Of a stretch of DNA of 64,000 nucleotides, positions 11,340 to 20,087 are shown one piece after another. A program made the position numbers and the translations under genes. The number at the start of each line of letters is the position of its first letter. The stretch's first letter is position 1. The DNA is from Hyalangium ruber (GTDB taxonomy: Bacteria > Myxococcota > Myxococcia > Myxococcales > Myxococcaceae): NCBI RefSeq assembly GCF_034259325.1, contig NZ_JAXIVS010000001.1, positions 1,207,252 to 1,271,251 of the forward strand, read 5' to 3'. Below the pieces are notes generated by a model. That model saw only the letters and a program-made list of their open reading frames with translations, ran no database searches and had not been told where the DNA came from.

Positions 11340-11972
11340 TGGCTCCCATCCTGATCAGGCGGCTGCCTGAATGCGGCGTTGCAGAGGGCGAGCGTGAGAC
11401 CCACGCAAGGGGAGGTGGAGCGGTTGCTGAGGGTGGTGAGCCATCGGGTGCTGCGAAGCTCCGGCCATTTCTGCTCCCCATTGCGGAGGCCGAGCCGAAA
11501 GAACAAGAGGCGAGCGCACCGCCCGAGGCAGCGGCGAAGGCGGAAACGAAGAAGGAGCCAACGCCCCGACTGGATTGGGCAGGGCTGCTGCGCAAGAGCT
11601 TCGCGCTCCACATGTTCGTGTGCGGCAGATCTGGAGGCTGGCGCCAGGTGCTGGCGTATCTGATGGCTCCCTGTGGGGTACGCTCCATTCTGGAGCACCG
11701 GGGATTGCCCTCGCGGCCTGCGAAGCGGGCCCCGGCGCAGGGGCCAACCCAGCGGGCGGGGTGTTGCGGTACTCAACTCAGCCAACAGGCCCAAGCCCCC
11801 CAACCCACCGCGCCCCCCTTGCAACGGCGGCCTGGGCTGGCGTGTACCTCGAGGGGCTGCGCGGCCTCCCCTCACCACCGGGTTCACTGCTCAGTCGGCT
11901 CCTGTCCCCGGCCCTCCTCGGCCCCTCCTCTCCTGTCCTCGCCCTCAACTTGCCCTCTATTCCGCCTATGCG
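11340..11972 (+). mobile_element. Remnant 3: most complete IS91-like transposase tail plus terminus
   Basis: The plus strand keeps an in-frame tail with PRLDWAGLLRKSFALHMF, ILEHRGLPS and APAQGPTQ segments. It is followed by about 200 non-coding bases that end with CTCTATTCCGCCTATGCG. The first cysteine of the usual CxxCGG is present (VCGRSGG), but the second is lost. This copy shows the order coding tail then terminus and lets the shorter remnants be aligned. Its right end is fused directly into a glycosyltransferase gene, which it truncates. Confidence 0.65.
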
Positions 11973-12843
11973 TCCGAAGCCCTCCTGGTTGCTCGGGGCC
12001 AGGAAGATGGCGCTCTGGCGCATCAGGTCCGCCGTCTGCTGTGGAGTGCGGTTCTTGATGATGACCAGTTCCCACCCCGCAAGGCTGCCGCGCGCCCGGA
12101 GCAGTTGCACCACCTGCACCGTGTCGCGGGCGTAGTTCCGGGTCATCAGCGCGATGCGGCGCCCGGCGGGCTGTGCTGGAGGGTGGAACACCGTGGGGTC
12201 CAGCCCCTGGTGTACCCGCGCGATGCGCAGGTGCGGGAAGCCGAAGCGCAGGTACTCGGCGTTGTCCTCGGACATGACGAGCACGGCCTCGAGGTCCGGG
12301 TTGTCCTGGTAGGGCGCACGCTCCCCCCGAGGACTCCAGCGTCGCCCGGGAGAAGGTGAGGTACGCGTTCTGGTTGAAGATGACTTGGCGGAGGCCCCGG
12401 GGGAGGCTGCGCAGGCTGGCGCCGTACACCTCGGGGAGCACCAGCACGTCCGAGGCCTTCAGCGTGACCTGGGCGGCGTAGGCGATGCGGGTGTCATGGG
12501 GAAACCAGGTGCAGCGGAACCCCTCGCGCGTGTGCAGGATGGCGGCGGAGACTCCGGCCGCATTGAGCAGATCCACGTGGCGATAGAGCGTGCGGATGCC
12601 TCCGATCGCCTCGTCGAAGTCCGGGCTCAGGTAGTAGACCGTGGGTGCTCCGGCCCGGCGAGAGGCGTCCACCTTCAGTGGTGGCACCACCGGGCCGCCA
12701 TCCAGCCCCCGCGCCGCGCGCAGCCGGCGCAGCGCCTCGCGCGCCACCTTCCGGAGGAACTCCCGCCGCTTCCCCCTCACTGGCACTGCCTCTGGCTGGA
12801 CCTCCCCCGGGCTCGCATGGCTGGGGTGCTTATCCGAGCCCAC
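11972..12843 (-). pseudogene. Glycosyltransferase, frameshifted and truncated
   Basis: From a GTG at 12843 the minus strand encodes the N-terminal half of a GT4-like glycosyltransferase. It includes YYLSPDFDEAIGGIRTLYRH and a nucleotide-sugar-enzyme-like VLVLPEVYGASL segment. At a run of six C (12323-12328) the frame shifts. The continuation in the other frame gives VLVMSEDNAEYLRFGFP and the donor-site motif FLAPSNQEGFG, where an IS91-like remnant cuts it off. About 100 C-terminal residues are missing. The frameshift could be a sequencing error, but the truncation is not. Confidence 0.75.
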
Positions 12844-12866
12844 GCCCCGCCTTCAAGCAGGGTCAT

Positions 12867-15314
12867 CTACGAGAGTACAGCAAGCACGTCCGTATCAGGT
12901 TCATCCGCCAAGATCGCCCCCGTGTCCGTGAGGTTGAATCCATAGGGCCACTGCGTGCTCTTGTCGTAGATCGCGCCTTTCAGGTTGGCGCCATGGAGCA
13001 AGGCCTCCGAGAGATTTGCACCGTGGAGCAAAGCGCCCTCCAGCGAAGCGCCGTCCAGCACAGCGCCTTTAAGTGAAGCGTTCAACAGGTTTGCGGATCT
13101 GAGTTTTGCATCCCTGAGATCAGCGCCGTCCAGCTTAGCGAACGTCAGCACGGCGTCGGTCAAATCTGCCTCGTGGAGAACGGCTCTTCTAAGGTTGGCT
13201 CTCTCCAAAGAAGCGTTACGAAGGCAAGCAGATGAAAACTGTGCGAACTCGAAATCTCCCCTGTCAAGGAGAGCATTCTTGAGGGAGGCGCCCACGAAAA
13301 GGCTCCCTGTGCACATCGCTCCGAACAGGCGGGCTCGATCGAGCTGAGCCTTGGTAAAATCGCACGGTTCAGCACTGCCGACACGACGGCGCATGAGATT
13401 GGCGCCCGTGAATAGAACTCCCCGCAAGTCCGCCTCCCGGAAGTTGGCTCCTCGCAAGCTCAGTTCCGACAGTACGGAGCCCTCCCACCGGGCCTTGGGC
13501 GCAATGAGGATGGGACCGACTCGCATCAGCCAGAACCACGCGAGCATCGCGCGAACCGTGAGGCTGTCCTTGACCTGCATGCCAGGACTTCCGTGGAGGC
13601 AACTCCCAATGGCCAGCGCGCCCTCCCGCAGCCAAGGCATCCGGTCCTCTCGCAGCGCCTCGGGACGGCGCGCAGGGTATCGGTGTTCCTCTGACTCGAA
13701 GCGGTCTTGAGCCCACGCCAGCAGTTCCCGCTGATATTCCTTGGCCAGCCCAAAGGGTGCATTCGGGTGCTGAGTCAGAGGCTCGCCGTTCAACATCTCC
13801 ATCAGGAACTCGAAGGTCCGGTCCTCACGACTGAGCAGTCGTCCGTCGAGGAGCGGCTCCTCGATCTTCTTCCACTCCTTCTCTCTCGCCTGAGCGAGCG
13901 CCTTCAAGCGGTCCGCCCAGTAGCGGGCTGCCAGGTACTCCCGAAAGGTCTTGTGGCCAAACAGGAGTCGGCTGGCCCTCCCTGCTCTCAAGTGGGCCTG
14001 CATGCTCAGCAGCAGCCCCCCCTGGATCGCCTTGAGGGTATCCGGAGCCGACCGGAGTCCCAGCTCATCTTCGATGAGGTTTTCGATCTCGCGCTCGGTC
14101 AGCTCCTCGAGAGCTTCCTGATCGAAGTACTTGCTGCGCTGCTGGCGCTTCGTGGCTTCCCATGCCACCCGGCCCATCAGCCAGAGCATGGCATCGGGCT
14201 CGCTGGCGGACTCATCGAGCAGTTTCTGCTTCGTCAGCTGCTTGAGCAGCTTCTCGGACGACTCGGCGATGTTTTGATGGTGCTCTCGCGCGTCGTCGTG
14301 CTTCCCCTTGGCGATCTGCCAGAAGAATTCCTCGTACAGCGCAGCCTGGCTCGTGCCCTCTCCCTGGGTATGGCGGCTCCACGTCTGGGCGATCATGAAC
14401 AGGAGGATAGGCGTGCCCGCAAGACTGTCCAGCCCGCGAGCCTTCACTTCCTGGAAACTCAGCCCTTGTCCTTCATGGGCCTGACGCCAGTTCCTGAGCC
14501 ACTTGTCGATCTGCTCCTCACGCCAGGGCAGAATCTCGACCACGGGGATGTTCTTCAGGTCCTGCTCAGAGGGAAGTGCGCCGGGACGCGAGAGGAGAAT
14601 GAAGCGATGGTTGGGGGTGGCTTGATCACGAATGTGCTCGAAGAAAACCTTCAAGCGCCGCTCATCGAGGATGACCTCATCCAGTCCATCGATCAGGAAG
14701 ACCGTCCGCTGGTCCTTCTCGGGAAGAGCCAATGACGTGTCACTCGTCTTCAGTCCCACGTCCAGATCGCCTGCCTGCCGCTTCCATGCCCTGCGCACAG
14801 CCTTCTCAAGATCGAAGTCGTCACTGGGCAGGTCCTCGGCGCAGCGGATGAAGACGGGCAGGATGTGCTCGGAGGAAGTCTCCCTCCCCGTCAGGAACTG
14901 CTGAGCCCAGCGCTGCGCCAGACTTCGAGCGGTAAGGGACTTGCCCATTCCAAAGTCCGCCTTGACGACGACGACATGTTTCTTCGGCTCCTTCAGCAGG
15001 GATTCGATGAGCTTGATCACCGGCTCCCCGTCCTCAGAGCTGGCACTGGTGGTCCAGGCGTTCGGCTCGACGTACAGCTGCGTCAGGGACAGGAAGGGGA
15101 TTCCCGAGTCGGCCCGCCAGTTGCGCCGCTCCACATTGCCGAAGATGTGGCGCTCTCCCCAGGTGGCCATGTCCTTGAGGAGCAGTTCTCTCAACAGGCG
15201 CCCCAGGTAGTCGCTGGACAGGCGCTGCAGGTACTCCTGGAGCGGCTGCCCTTCCGAGGTGCTCAGGGCTGAGCCTGCCCCGATTTTGTGGACACCCCTG
15301 ATGAGTCGAAACAC
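12867..15314 (-). CDS. NACHT NTPase with pentapeptide repeats, 5' end lost to IS
   Basis: This is a STAND-type NTPase of about 800 residues. It has a Walker A motif, DFGMGKSLTAR, a Walker B motif, TVFLIDGLDEV, and helical NACHT-associated regions. The last 180 residues are A(D/N)LxxA pentapeptide repeats that form a beta-helix (for example LRGANFREADLRGVLFTGA). Related NACHT proteins act in anti-phage or allorecognition immunity, with an N-terminal effector and a C-terminal sensor. Here the gene start is cut by the IS3-family element at 15276. The open frame begins inside the IS, so the effector domain is probably gone. It may be expressed from IS sequences, but I expect it to be non-functional or altered. 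Confidence 0.8.
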   Translation of the reverse strand: MFRLIRGVHKIGAGSALSTSEGQPLQEYLQRLSSDYLGRLLRELLLKDMATWGERHIFGNVERRNWRADSGIPFLSLTQLYVEPNAWTTSASSEDGEPVIKLIESLLKEPKKHVVVVKADFGMGKSLTARSLAQRWAQQFLTGRETSSEHILPVFIRCAEDLPSDDFDLEKAVRRAWKRQAGDLDVGLKTSDTSLALPEKDQRTVFLIDGLDEVILDERRLKVFFEHIRDQATPNHRFILLSRPGALPSEQDLKNIPVVEILPWREEQIDKWLRNWRQAHEGQGLSFQEVKARGLDSLAGTPILLFMIAQTWSRHTQGEGTSQAALYEEFFWQIAKGKHDDAREHHQNIAESSEKLLKQLTKQKLLDESASEPDAMLWLMGRVAWEATKRQQRSKYFDQEALEELTEREIENLIEDELGLRSAPDTLKAIQGGLLLSMQAHLRAGRASRLLFGHKTFREYLAARYWADRLKALAQAREKEWKKIEEPLLDGRLLSREDRTFEFLMEMLNGEPLTQHPNAPFGLAKEYQRELLAWAQDRFESEEHRYPARRPEALREDRMPWLREGALAIGSCLHGSPGMQVKDSLTVRAMLAWFWLMRVGPILIAPKARWEGSVLSELSLRGANFREADLRGVLFTGANLMRRRVGSAEPCDFTKAQLDRARLFGAMCTGSLFVGASLKNALLDRGDFEFAQFSSACLRNASLERANLRRAVLHEADLTDAVLTFAKLDGADLRDAKLRSANLLNASLKGAVLDGASLEGALLHGANLSEALLHGANLKGAIYDKSTQWPYGFNLTDTGAILADEPDTDVLAVLS

Positions 15315-15329
15315 GAGAGGATGTGTCCC

Positions 15330-15626
15330 ATGGGACGAAGGAAGAGGCGGAGTTTCACGCCCGAGTTCAGGGCGGAGGCAGTCCGGCTGGTGAGAGAGGG
15401 GACGAAGTCGCTGCCCCAGGTAGCCAAGGACCTGGATCTGACCGAGTCAGCCCTGAGGCTCTGGGTGAAGCAGGCAGAGGAGGCGGAGGGCAAGGGCACT
15501 GCTGGAGCGCTGAGCCAGGCCGAGCGGGAGGAGTTGCTGAAGCTGAGGCGAGAGAACCGGCAACTGCTGATGGAGCGTGACTTCCTAAAAAAAGCAGCGG
15601 CCTTCTTCGCGAAGGACTCGAAGTGA
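15330..15626 (+). CDS. IS3-family transposase subunit A (OrfA)
   Basis: This DNA-binding protein of about 98 residues has the typical N-terminal helix-turn-helix, RRSFTPEFRAEAVRLVREGT then SLPQVAKDLDLTESALRLWV. A leucine-zipper-like helix follows (ELLKLRRENRQLLMERDFLKK). The second ATG (15330) is preferred over the one at 15321 because GAGG lies 9 bases upstream. Its stop overlaps the OrfB start, and the two are also joined by programmed frameshifting at 15587-15593. Confidence 0.9.
   Translation: MGRRKRRSFTPEFRAEAVRLVREGTKSLPQVAKDLDLTESALRLWVKQAEEAEGKGTAGALSQAEREELLKLRRENRQLLMERDFLKKAAAFFAKDSK
15587..15594 (+). promoter_or_regulatory. Programmed -1 frameshift site of the IS3 element
   Basis: A run of seven A followed by G lies near the end of orfA. 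Slipping back one base here leads directly into the orfB frame, which is open from this point (S-G-L-L-R-E-G-L-E-V) to the OrfB GTG at 15623. The arrangement matches the known IS3-family mechanism that makes the OrfAB transposase. Confidence 0.75.
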
Positions 15627-16498
15627 GGTTCGAGTTCATCGACGCGCAGAAGGCCCACTTCCCCATCGAGTTCATGTGCGAGCAGCTGGAGGTGTCGCGC
15701 TCGGGCTTCTACGCGTGGAAGCAGCGTCCGGAGTCTGCGCGCCAGCAGCAGGAGAAGCAGCTGGCCGAGGAGGTGGCCAAGGTGCACCAGGAGAGCCGTG
15801 GTACCTACGGCAGCCCTCGGGTGCATGCGGAGATGCGAGCACGGGGACGCAAGGTGAGCCGAAAGCGGGTGGCCCGACTGATGAAGAAGCAGAAGCTGGC
15901 GGCCCGCAAGAAGCGCCGCTCGGTGCGCACCACCGACTCCAACCATTCCAACCCGGTGGCCCCCAACGTGCTGCAGCGCGACTTTTCCCCCGACAAGCCC
16001 AACAGCACCTGGGCCACGGACATCACCTACGTGTGGACAGGCGAAGGCTGGTTGTACCTGGCCGTGGTGCTCGACTTGTTCTCACGCATGGTGGTGGGCT
16101 GGTCCATGAGCGAGCACATCGACACGAAGCTGGTGCTTGGAGCGCTGGAGATGGCCTTGGAAGGGCGACAGCCGCCCCAGGGGCTTATCCACCATTCCGA
16201 CCGCGGCAGCCAGTACGCCAGCGCCGAGTACCGGCAAGCTCTGGCCTCCCGGGGTATCCAATGCAGCATGTCCCGCAAGGGCAACTGCTGGGACAACGCC
16301 GTGGTGGAGAGCTTCTTCAGCAGCCTGAAGCAGGAACTCGTCTACCCCACCGACTTCGCCACCCGGCACCAAGCTCGTTCCGAACTCTTCGAGTACATCG
16401 AGGTCTTCTACAACCGCAAGCGCCGACACTCGAGCCTCGGCTACCTGAGCCCGAGGGACTATGAACGGGCCGCACTACCTGATAGGTTGGCAGCATAA
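15623..16498 (+). CDS. IS3-family transposase subunit B (OrfB, DDE integrase)
   Basis: This DDE catalytic subunit of about 291 residues begins with an HTH_21-like segment (YGSPRVHAEM). The catalytic triad is visible as WATDITYV (first Asp), HHSDRGSQY (second Asp) and NAVVESFFSSLK (Glu). The C-terminus has the usual YNRKRRHSSLGYLSP motif. The nominal start is a GTG overlapping the OrfA stop, but the active product is probably the frameshifted OrfAB fusion. All catalytic residues are intact. Confidence 0.93.
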   Translation: MRFEFIDAQKAHFPIEFMCEQLEVSRSGFYAWKQRPESARQQQEKQLAEEVAKVHQESRGTYGSPRVHAEMRARGRKVSRKRVARLMKKQKLAARKKRRSVRTTDSNHSNPVAPNVLQRDFSPDKPNSTWATDITYVWTGEGWLYLAVVLDLFSRMVVGWSMSEHIDTKLVLGALEMALEGRQPPQGLIHHSDRGSQYASAEYRQALASRGIQCSMSRKGNCWDNAVVESFFSSLKQELVYPTDFATRHQARSELFEYIEVFYNRKRRHSSLGYLSPRDYERAALPDRLAA

Positions 16499-16527
16499 CT
16501 CCCGTGTCCACTAAACCGGGGCAAGCC

Positions 16528-16603
16528 CATCTTCAGCTTCTCTTCGTTCTCGGACATTCCCGGGCTCCTTCACCACATCTCGGGTGTCCACGGAACTGGG
16601 ACA
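16528..16603 (-). mobile_element. Left-end remnant of a second IS3-type element
   Basis: Read on the minus strand, an inverted repeat TGTCCCAGTTCCGTGGACAC (16603-16584) is followed by the start of an OrfA (MSENEEKLK). It stops at the border of the complete IS3 element. The same left end occurs at 48368 and 63090. This suggests that one copy landed here first, was largely deleted, and was then joined to the newer IS. Confidence 0.75.
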
Positions 16604-16607
16604 GTCT

Positions 16608-16640
16608 CACCCTCAACTTGCCCTCTATTCCGCCTATGCG
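16608..16640 (+). mobile_element. Remnant 4: terminal bases of the IS91-like element
   Basis: Thirty bases, CCCTCAACTTGCCCTCTA and then TTCCGCCTATGCG, equal the terminus of remnant 3. Only the outermost end is present, fused to the fragment that follows. Confidence 0.6.
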
Positions 16641-16906
16641 TATGCGTCGTGGCGAGGCTGCTCTACACCCAGGATCTGCAGATGTCCTCGCCCGCCGTGG
16701 TGGGGCAGTTCAACACCGCGGGCCAGCAGAGCCTGACGATGTACGCGGTGGGCTTCGGCATCAACAGCAACCTCTTGAAGAACACGGCGGCGGTGACTGG
16801 CTGGCTCTACTACTCGACCGACAGCGGGGAGGCGCTCACCCAAGCGCTGCAGAGCATCCTCGCCACCGTGCAGCTGCGCGCCGCCACGTGCATGGCCTCC
16901 CAGTAG
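16640..16906 (+). pseudogene. 3' fragment of a secreted/pilus-like protein gene
   Basis: About 88 codons are open up to a stop at 16906. They contain TMYAVGFGINSNLLKNTAAV and a C-terminus rich in small residues ending CMASQ. The AVGFG-then-helix pattern resembles the end of a von Willebrand A or PilY1-like domain. The upstream part was lost at the junction with remnant 4. There is no promoter or proper start, so it is treated as a dead fragment. Confidence 0.5.
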
Positions 16907-17088
16907 GAGGCTCACGGCTGTGTGCGGGTTCGATCGCCCCGCATCCACGCAGAGTAACCCGCCGCTCTCAAGTCTCGACACCTGCTTGGGGGAGCGCCTG
17001 ACACAAACAGGGGCCCTTGGCCATGTCCACGCGAACATATTGCTTCAAGTCTGATGATTGGAGACGCTCATCCTTTCAGGAGAATCCC

Positions 17089-19584
17089 TTGCATCGTTCT
17101 CGCGTGCTTCATCGACTTGCCGCCGTCACGCTCGCCGCCCTGGCCGGATGCGCGCGGGCGCCACTGGCTCCTTCAAGCCCTGCCGAGCATCAGGCGGTCT
17201 TGGTGGCCTCTGGGACTCAGACGGAGTTGGAGGACCCCGCGCTGGAATGCCGTCTCCATAAAGGACAGTTCCGGCAGTACGCGCACAGCCCTCCCCAGCA
17301 GCTCGTCGGTGCCTGGGAGACGGTCATCCCCAGGCAGGATGGGGCCGCCATCGGCAACATCCTCGGGATGCAGACGATGCACTCCGTCATGCTCCCCTCC
17401 GGGAAGATCCTCCTGGTCAGCGGGAGCAGTTGGCGCAACTTCTGGAGTGAAAAGGACCCCATCCAGTACTACCCGAAGTACGCAAACCCCGAGCCCCCGA
17501 GCGGCTGCTTCGCGTACGACGACCCCTTCAACAAGAGCAAGCTCGCGGCGTACTACGAGGTCGTCAACAACGCCGCCATCTATGATCCGGCCAACAACAC
17601 GTTCTATCGCATCCCTCACCCCGTGCCAGTGGATGATCCCCAGAGCAAGGATCACTTCGCACCCAACGATCTGTTCTGCACGGGCCATCAGCACCTGCCG
17701 GATGGCAACGTCCTGTTCACCGGGGGCACGCAGTATTACTCGCCGTTCCGCACGGGGAATCGCTCGACTTATATCTTCGACTGGCGCAAGGAAGTGGAGA
17801 TCTCCTGGCCGAAGGTCGACTGGCGGCAACTGCCTCAGCCGAAGAACGATCCGTGGACCTTCGCGGGCTTCATGGAGCGGGGGCGCTGGTACCCGACGCT
17901 CGTCCCGCTCCTGGATGGCCGGCTGGCGCTCTTCAGCGGCTTCGTCGATCTCGACCTGAAGAAGTGGCAGGAGAAGAAGTCCGACAAGGAACGGATGTAC
18001 ATGTTCGAGATCAACTCCTTCGTCGAGTTCTTCGATCCCTCCCGCTTCAACCCTGCGCAGCCCCAGGCGGCCTGGAGGTCCGTGGACGTCAGCAAGACCC
18101 AGAACAGCCCCTTCACGGTGGAGATCAACCCCGACTTCAAGCCGACCCCCGGCGTCAATAAACGCGGCCAATCAGAAGCTTGCGGTGATCGCTGCCAGCA
18201 GGAGAACAAGTTCGACGCCTTCAAGCTCTATCCGGTGAACTACCTGATGCCGGACGGTCGCATCTTCTTCACCGGGGAAGGCGACTGGGTGAGCTTGCGC
18301 ACCTGTGACACCGCGTTCATGCGCCGCACGAAACACACGTACTGGGGGACCATCGGAGGCACGCCGGACGCCCCCACGATGTCGTTCGCCGCTGGGCCTG
18401 AGCGGGCCCATGACGTCACGTCCTACGGCACGTCATTCCTTGACCCCAACAACGGCGAGATGCACATCCTGGGCGGTCAGCCGACCTCCGCAGGGACGCT
18501 GCTGCCCATCAACTCGGTCAAGCACAACCACTTCGCGGGGGGACGCGGCAGCCGGCAGCTCGAGTCGTTCCAGATCTCCTCGGCGGCACCCGATGGAAAG
18601 TGGATGCCTATCGACAAGGACTTCCTCGGGGACGAGCCGCAAGACGACCGCACGATGCACTACGCCATCATCCTTCCGACGCGGCAGGTGCTGATGATCA
18701 ACGGCGGGAACTATGACTTCTACGGGCCCGTCCACTACCCGCTGCTGTTGACGCCCAGGTTCCGAAAAGGGCGGGGCGCCGGAGAGCCGGAGAAGGTCCT
18801 CCTCGGCTATGAAAGGACGCGGATGGCGGACGCGGTGGAGCCCAGGCTCTATCACAACGTGGCGATGCTCCTCCCGGACGGACGCATTTTCGTGTCCGGC
18901 GGCAACACGTCGCGCGCGACGGTCCACCTCTCCACCAGCCAGGCTCCCCAGCCGGCCGACTCACAACCCAAACCTGACCTGAGCCTCGTCGAGACCGACG
19001 TCTATTTCTTCGACGACGGCCCGATGGCCAAGGGCCAGCAGGGGATGATGGTCGTGCCCACCGAGAACTGGACGGCGGAGATCTTCTCTCCCCCCTACAT
19101 GTTCAGCGGCAATGACGCCCCTCAGGTCCGCATCGCGCGGATGGCTCCTGCCCAGAAGGTGGACTACACGTTCAGCAAGCAGATCGGCGGCAAGCCCTAC
19201 TTCCTGCTCCGGGGCAACCGGGGCTACGACCTCGAGCTCGACAAGCAGCCGCCTCGCTGCGCGCGGCAGTGGGTCTGCAAGAACAACCAGGCCTGCGGGG
19301 ATGGACAGGCGTGTACGGACGGCTCGATGTGCATGGAGGGGAAGGCCTCGCTCTCACTCATCAAGCTGCCTTCCGCGACACATGGCTGGGAGAACGGCCA
19401 GAAGTTCGTCGAGTTGCCATTCACGGAGCGCGACGGCGATCCCCAACGGCTCCGCTTCCAGACGCCGGAGCTGAAGAGCGCCAACGCTCCGCCGGGCTAT
19501 TACATGCTGTTCTACGTGGACTGTCAGGGCAAGCCTTCGATCGCACAGATGGTGCGCTTCGACGACACCGCAAAGGAGCCTTGA
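17089..19584 (+). CDS. Galactose-oxidase-like radical copper oxidase lipoprotein
   Basis: This exported beta-propeller protein of about 831 residues has the lipobox ALAGCA, kelch-type repeats and a C-terminal DUF1929 immunoglobulin-like domain. All copper/radical ligands of galactose and glyoxal oxidases have counterparts: Cys in LFCTGHQHLPDG, Tyr in RGRWYPTLVPLLDGR, Tyr-His in RLYHNVAMLLPDGR and His in ATHGWENGQ. A cysteine-rich insert of about 30 residues (CARQWVCKNNQACGDG) interrupts the DUF1929 domain and is unusual. It should oxidise an alcohol or aldehyde to give H2O2. The TTG at 17089 follows AGGAGA and immediately precedes the signal peptide; an ATG about 66 bases upstream lacks such a site. 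Confidence 0.85.
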   Translation: MHRSRVLHRLAAVTLAALAGCARAPLAPSSPAEHQAVLVASGTQTELEDPALECRLHKGQFRQYAHSPPQQLVGAWETVIPRQDGAAIGNILGMQTMHSVMLPSGKILLVSGSSWRNFWSEKDPIQYYPKYANPEPPSGCFAYDDPFNKSKLAAYYEVVNNAAIYDPANNTFYRIPHPVPVDDPQSKDHFAPNDLFCTGHQHLPDGNVLFTGGTQYYSPFRTGNRSTYIFDWRKEVEISWPKVDWRQLPQPKNDPWTFAGFMERGRWYPTLVPLLDGRLALFSGFVDLDLKKWQEKKSDKERMYMFEINSFVEFFDPSRFNPAQPQAAWRSVDVSKTQNSPFTVEINPDFKPTPGVNKRGQSEACGDRCQQENKFDAFKLYPVNYLMPDGRIFFTGEGDWVSLRTCDTAFMRRTKHTYWGTIGGTPDAPTMSFAAGPERAHDVTSYGTSFLDPNNGEMHILGGQPTSAGTLLPINSVKHNHFAGGRGSRQLESFQISSAAPDGKWMPIDKDFLGDEPQDDRTMHYAIILPTRQVLMINGGNYDFYGPVHYPLLLTPRFRKGRGAGEPEKVLLGYERTRMADAVEPRLYHNVAMLLPDGRIFVSGGNTSRATVHLSTSQAPQPADSQPKPDLSLVETDVYFFDDGPMAKGQQGMMVVPTENWTAEIFSPPYMFSGNDAPQVRIARMAPAQKVDYTFSKQIGGKPYFLLRGNRGYDLELDKQPPRCARQWVCKNNQACGDGQACTDGSMCMEGKASLSLIKLPSATHGWENGQKFVELPFTERDGDPQRLRFQTPELKSANAPPGYYMLFYVDCQGKPSIAQMVRFDDTAKEP

Positions 19585-19737
19585 AAGGTGAGGAGTGCGC
19601 CGCGAGCCTCTCCTCCTCAACTTGCGGCGCTCGCCATAAGGCCAGGGATTTCAAGCACTTAGCAGCCCTGAAAAAGAAAAAAATGCCGTGTCGCTCTCGT
19701 GCTCGCCCGTTCGACGCATCAGTAGAAGCCGGGTTCA

Positions 19738-19985
19738 CGAGCTTGGCTCACACCCCTGCCGTGGGCAAGCCCAACTGCTCCAGTATCGCTCGCACTCCCC
19801 TGCCTGCCTTCACGTACGCCTACATCCGCCCCCTGCCTCCACACCTCGCGCAGGCCCACACGTCGAACTCGAACGTCCTCTTCAGCAACCCTGCCCCATC
19901 CACTCGCGGCCTCCTCTGCTTCATCCGCTCCTTCCTCGCCGCTGCCTCACTCCCCGCTCTCGCCTCCTCTGCTTGGGGGACCCAG
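19738..19985 (-). mobile_element. Remnant 5 of the IS91-like transposase tail
   Basis: The minus strand keeps recognisable pieces of the tail (PQAEEARAGSEAA, then WMGQGC and the ILEQLGLPT region), broken by stops. Its upstream border is CCCCCAAGCAG at 19983-19973, the same motif that borders remnants 6, 9 and 10. The coding tail is disrupted, so nothing is expressed. The rest of the 19585-20032 gap holds nothing else I can identify. Confidence 0.55.
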
Positions 19986-20032
19986 CGCATCACCGCTGTC
20001 GGCTCGACCGGCGACCTGGCGAAGCATGGGAA

Positions 20033-20068
20033 GGATGGAGTTGGTGGCGGTAGCTCGCAACTCCATCC
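20033..20068 (-). terminator. Strong hairpin downstream of the LodA-like operon
   Basis: GGATGGAGTTG and CAACTCCATCC form a perfect 11-bp stem around a 14-base loop, 20 bases after the DUF4331 stop. There is no run of T, so it is a terminator or mRNA-stabilising hairpin rather than a textbook intrinsic terminator. Confidence 0.55.
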
Positions 20069-20087
20069 TCGCCGAAGAAGAGCGGCC

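Larger units (their letters stand above)
15276..16523 (+). mobile_element. Complete IS3-family element (1248 bp)
   Basis: Both ends carry inverted repeats that read inward as TGCCCCGATTTTGTGGAC and TGCCCCGGTTTAGTGGAC (18 of 20 bases identical over the full arms). The flanks show a 4-bp direct repeat AGCC at 15272-15275 and 16524-16527, a target duplication. Two overlapping genes with a -1 frameshift signal lie inside. The element appears intact and possibly active. It sits at the junction between the NACHT gene and an older IS3-type left end. Confidence 0.92.

Noticed and set aside
9118..11370. A 750-codon open frame on the plus strand.
   Set aside because: It is antisense to the well-supported cytochrome lipoprotein gene, and its arginine- and glycine-rich composition is a codon-bias shadow.
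16920..16947. A T-arm-like GTGCGGGTTCGATCG..CCGCATCCA stretch as another tRNA remnant.
   Set aside because: The loop is too long, the stem is irregular and no acceptor partner or integrase is near.
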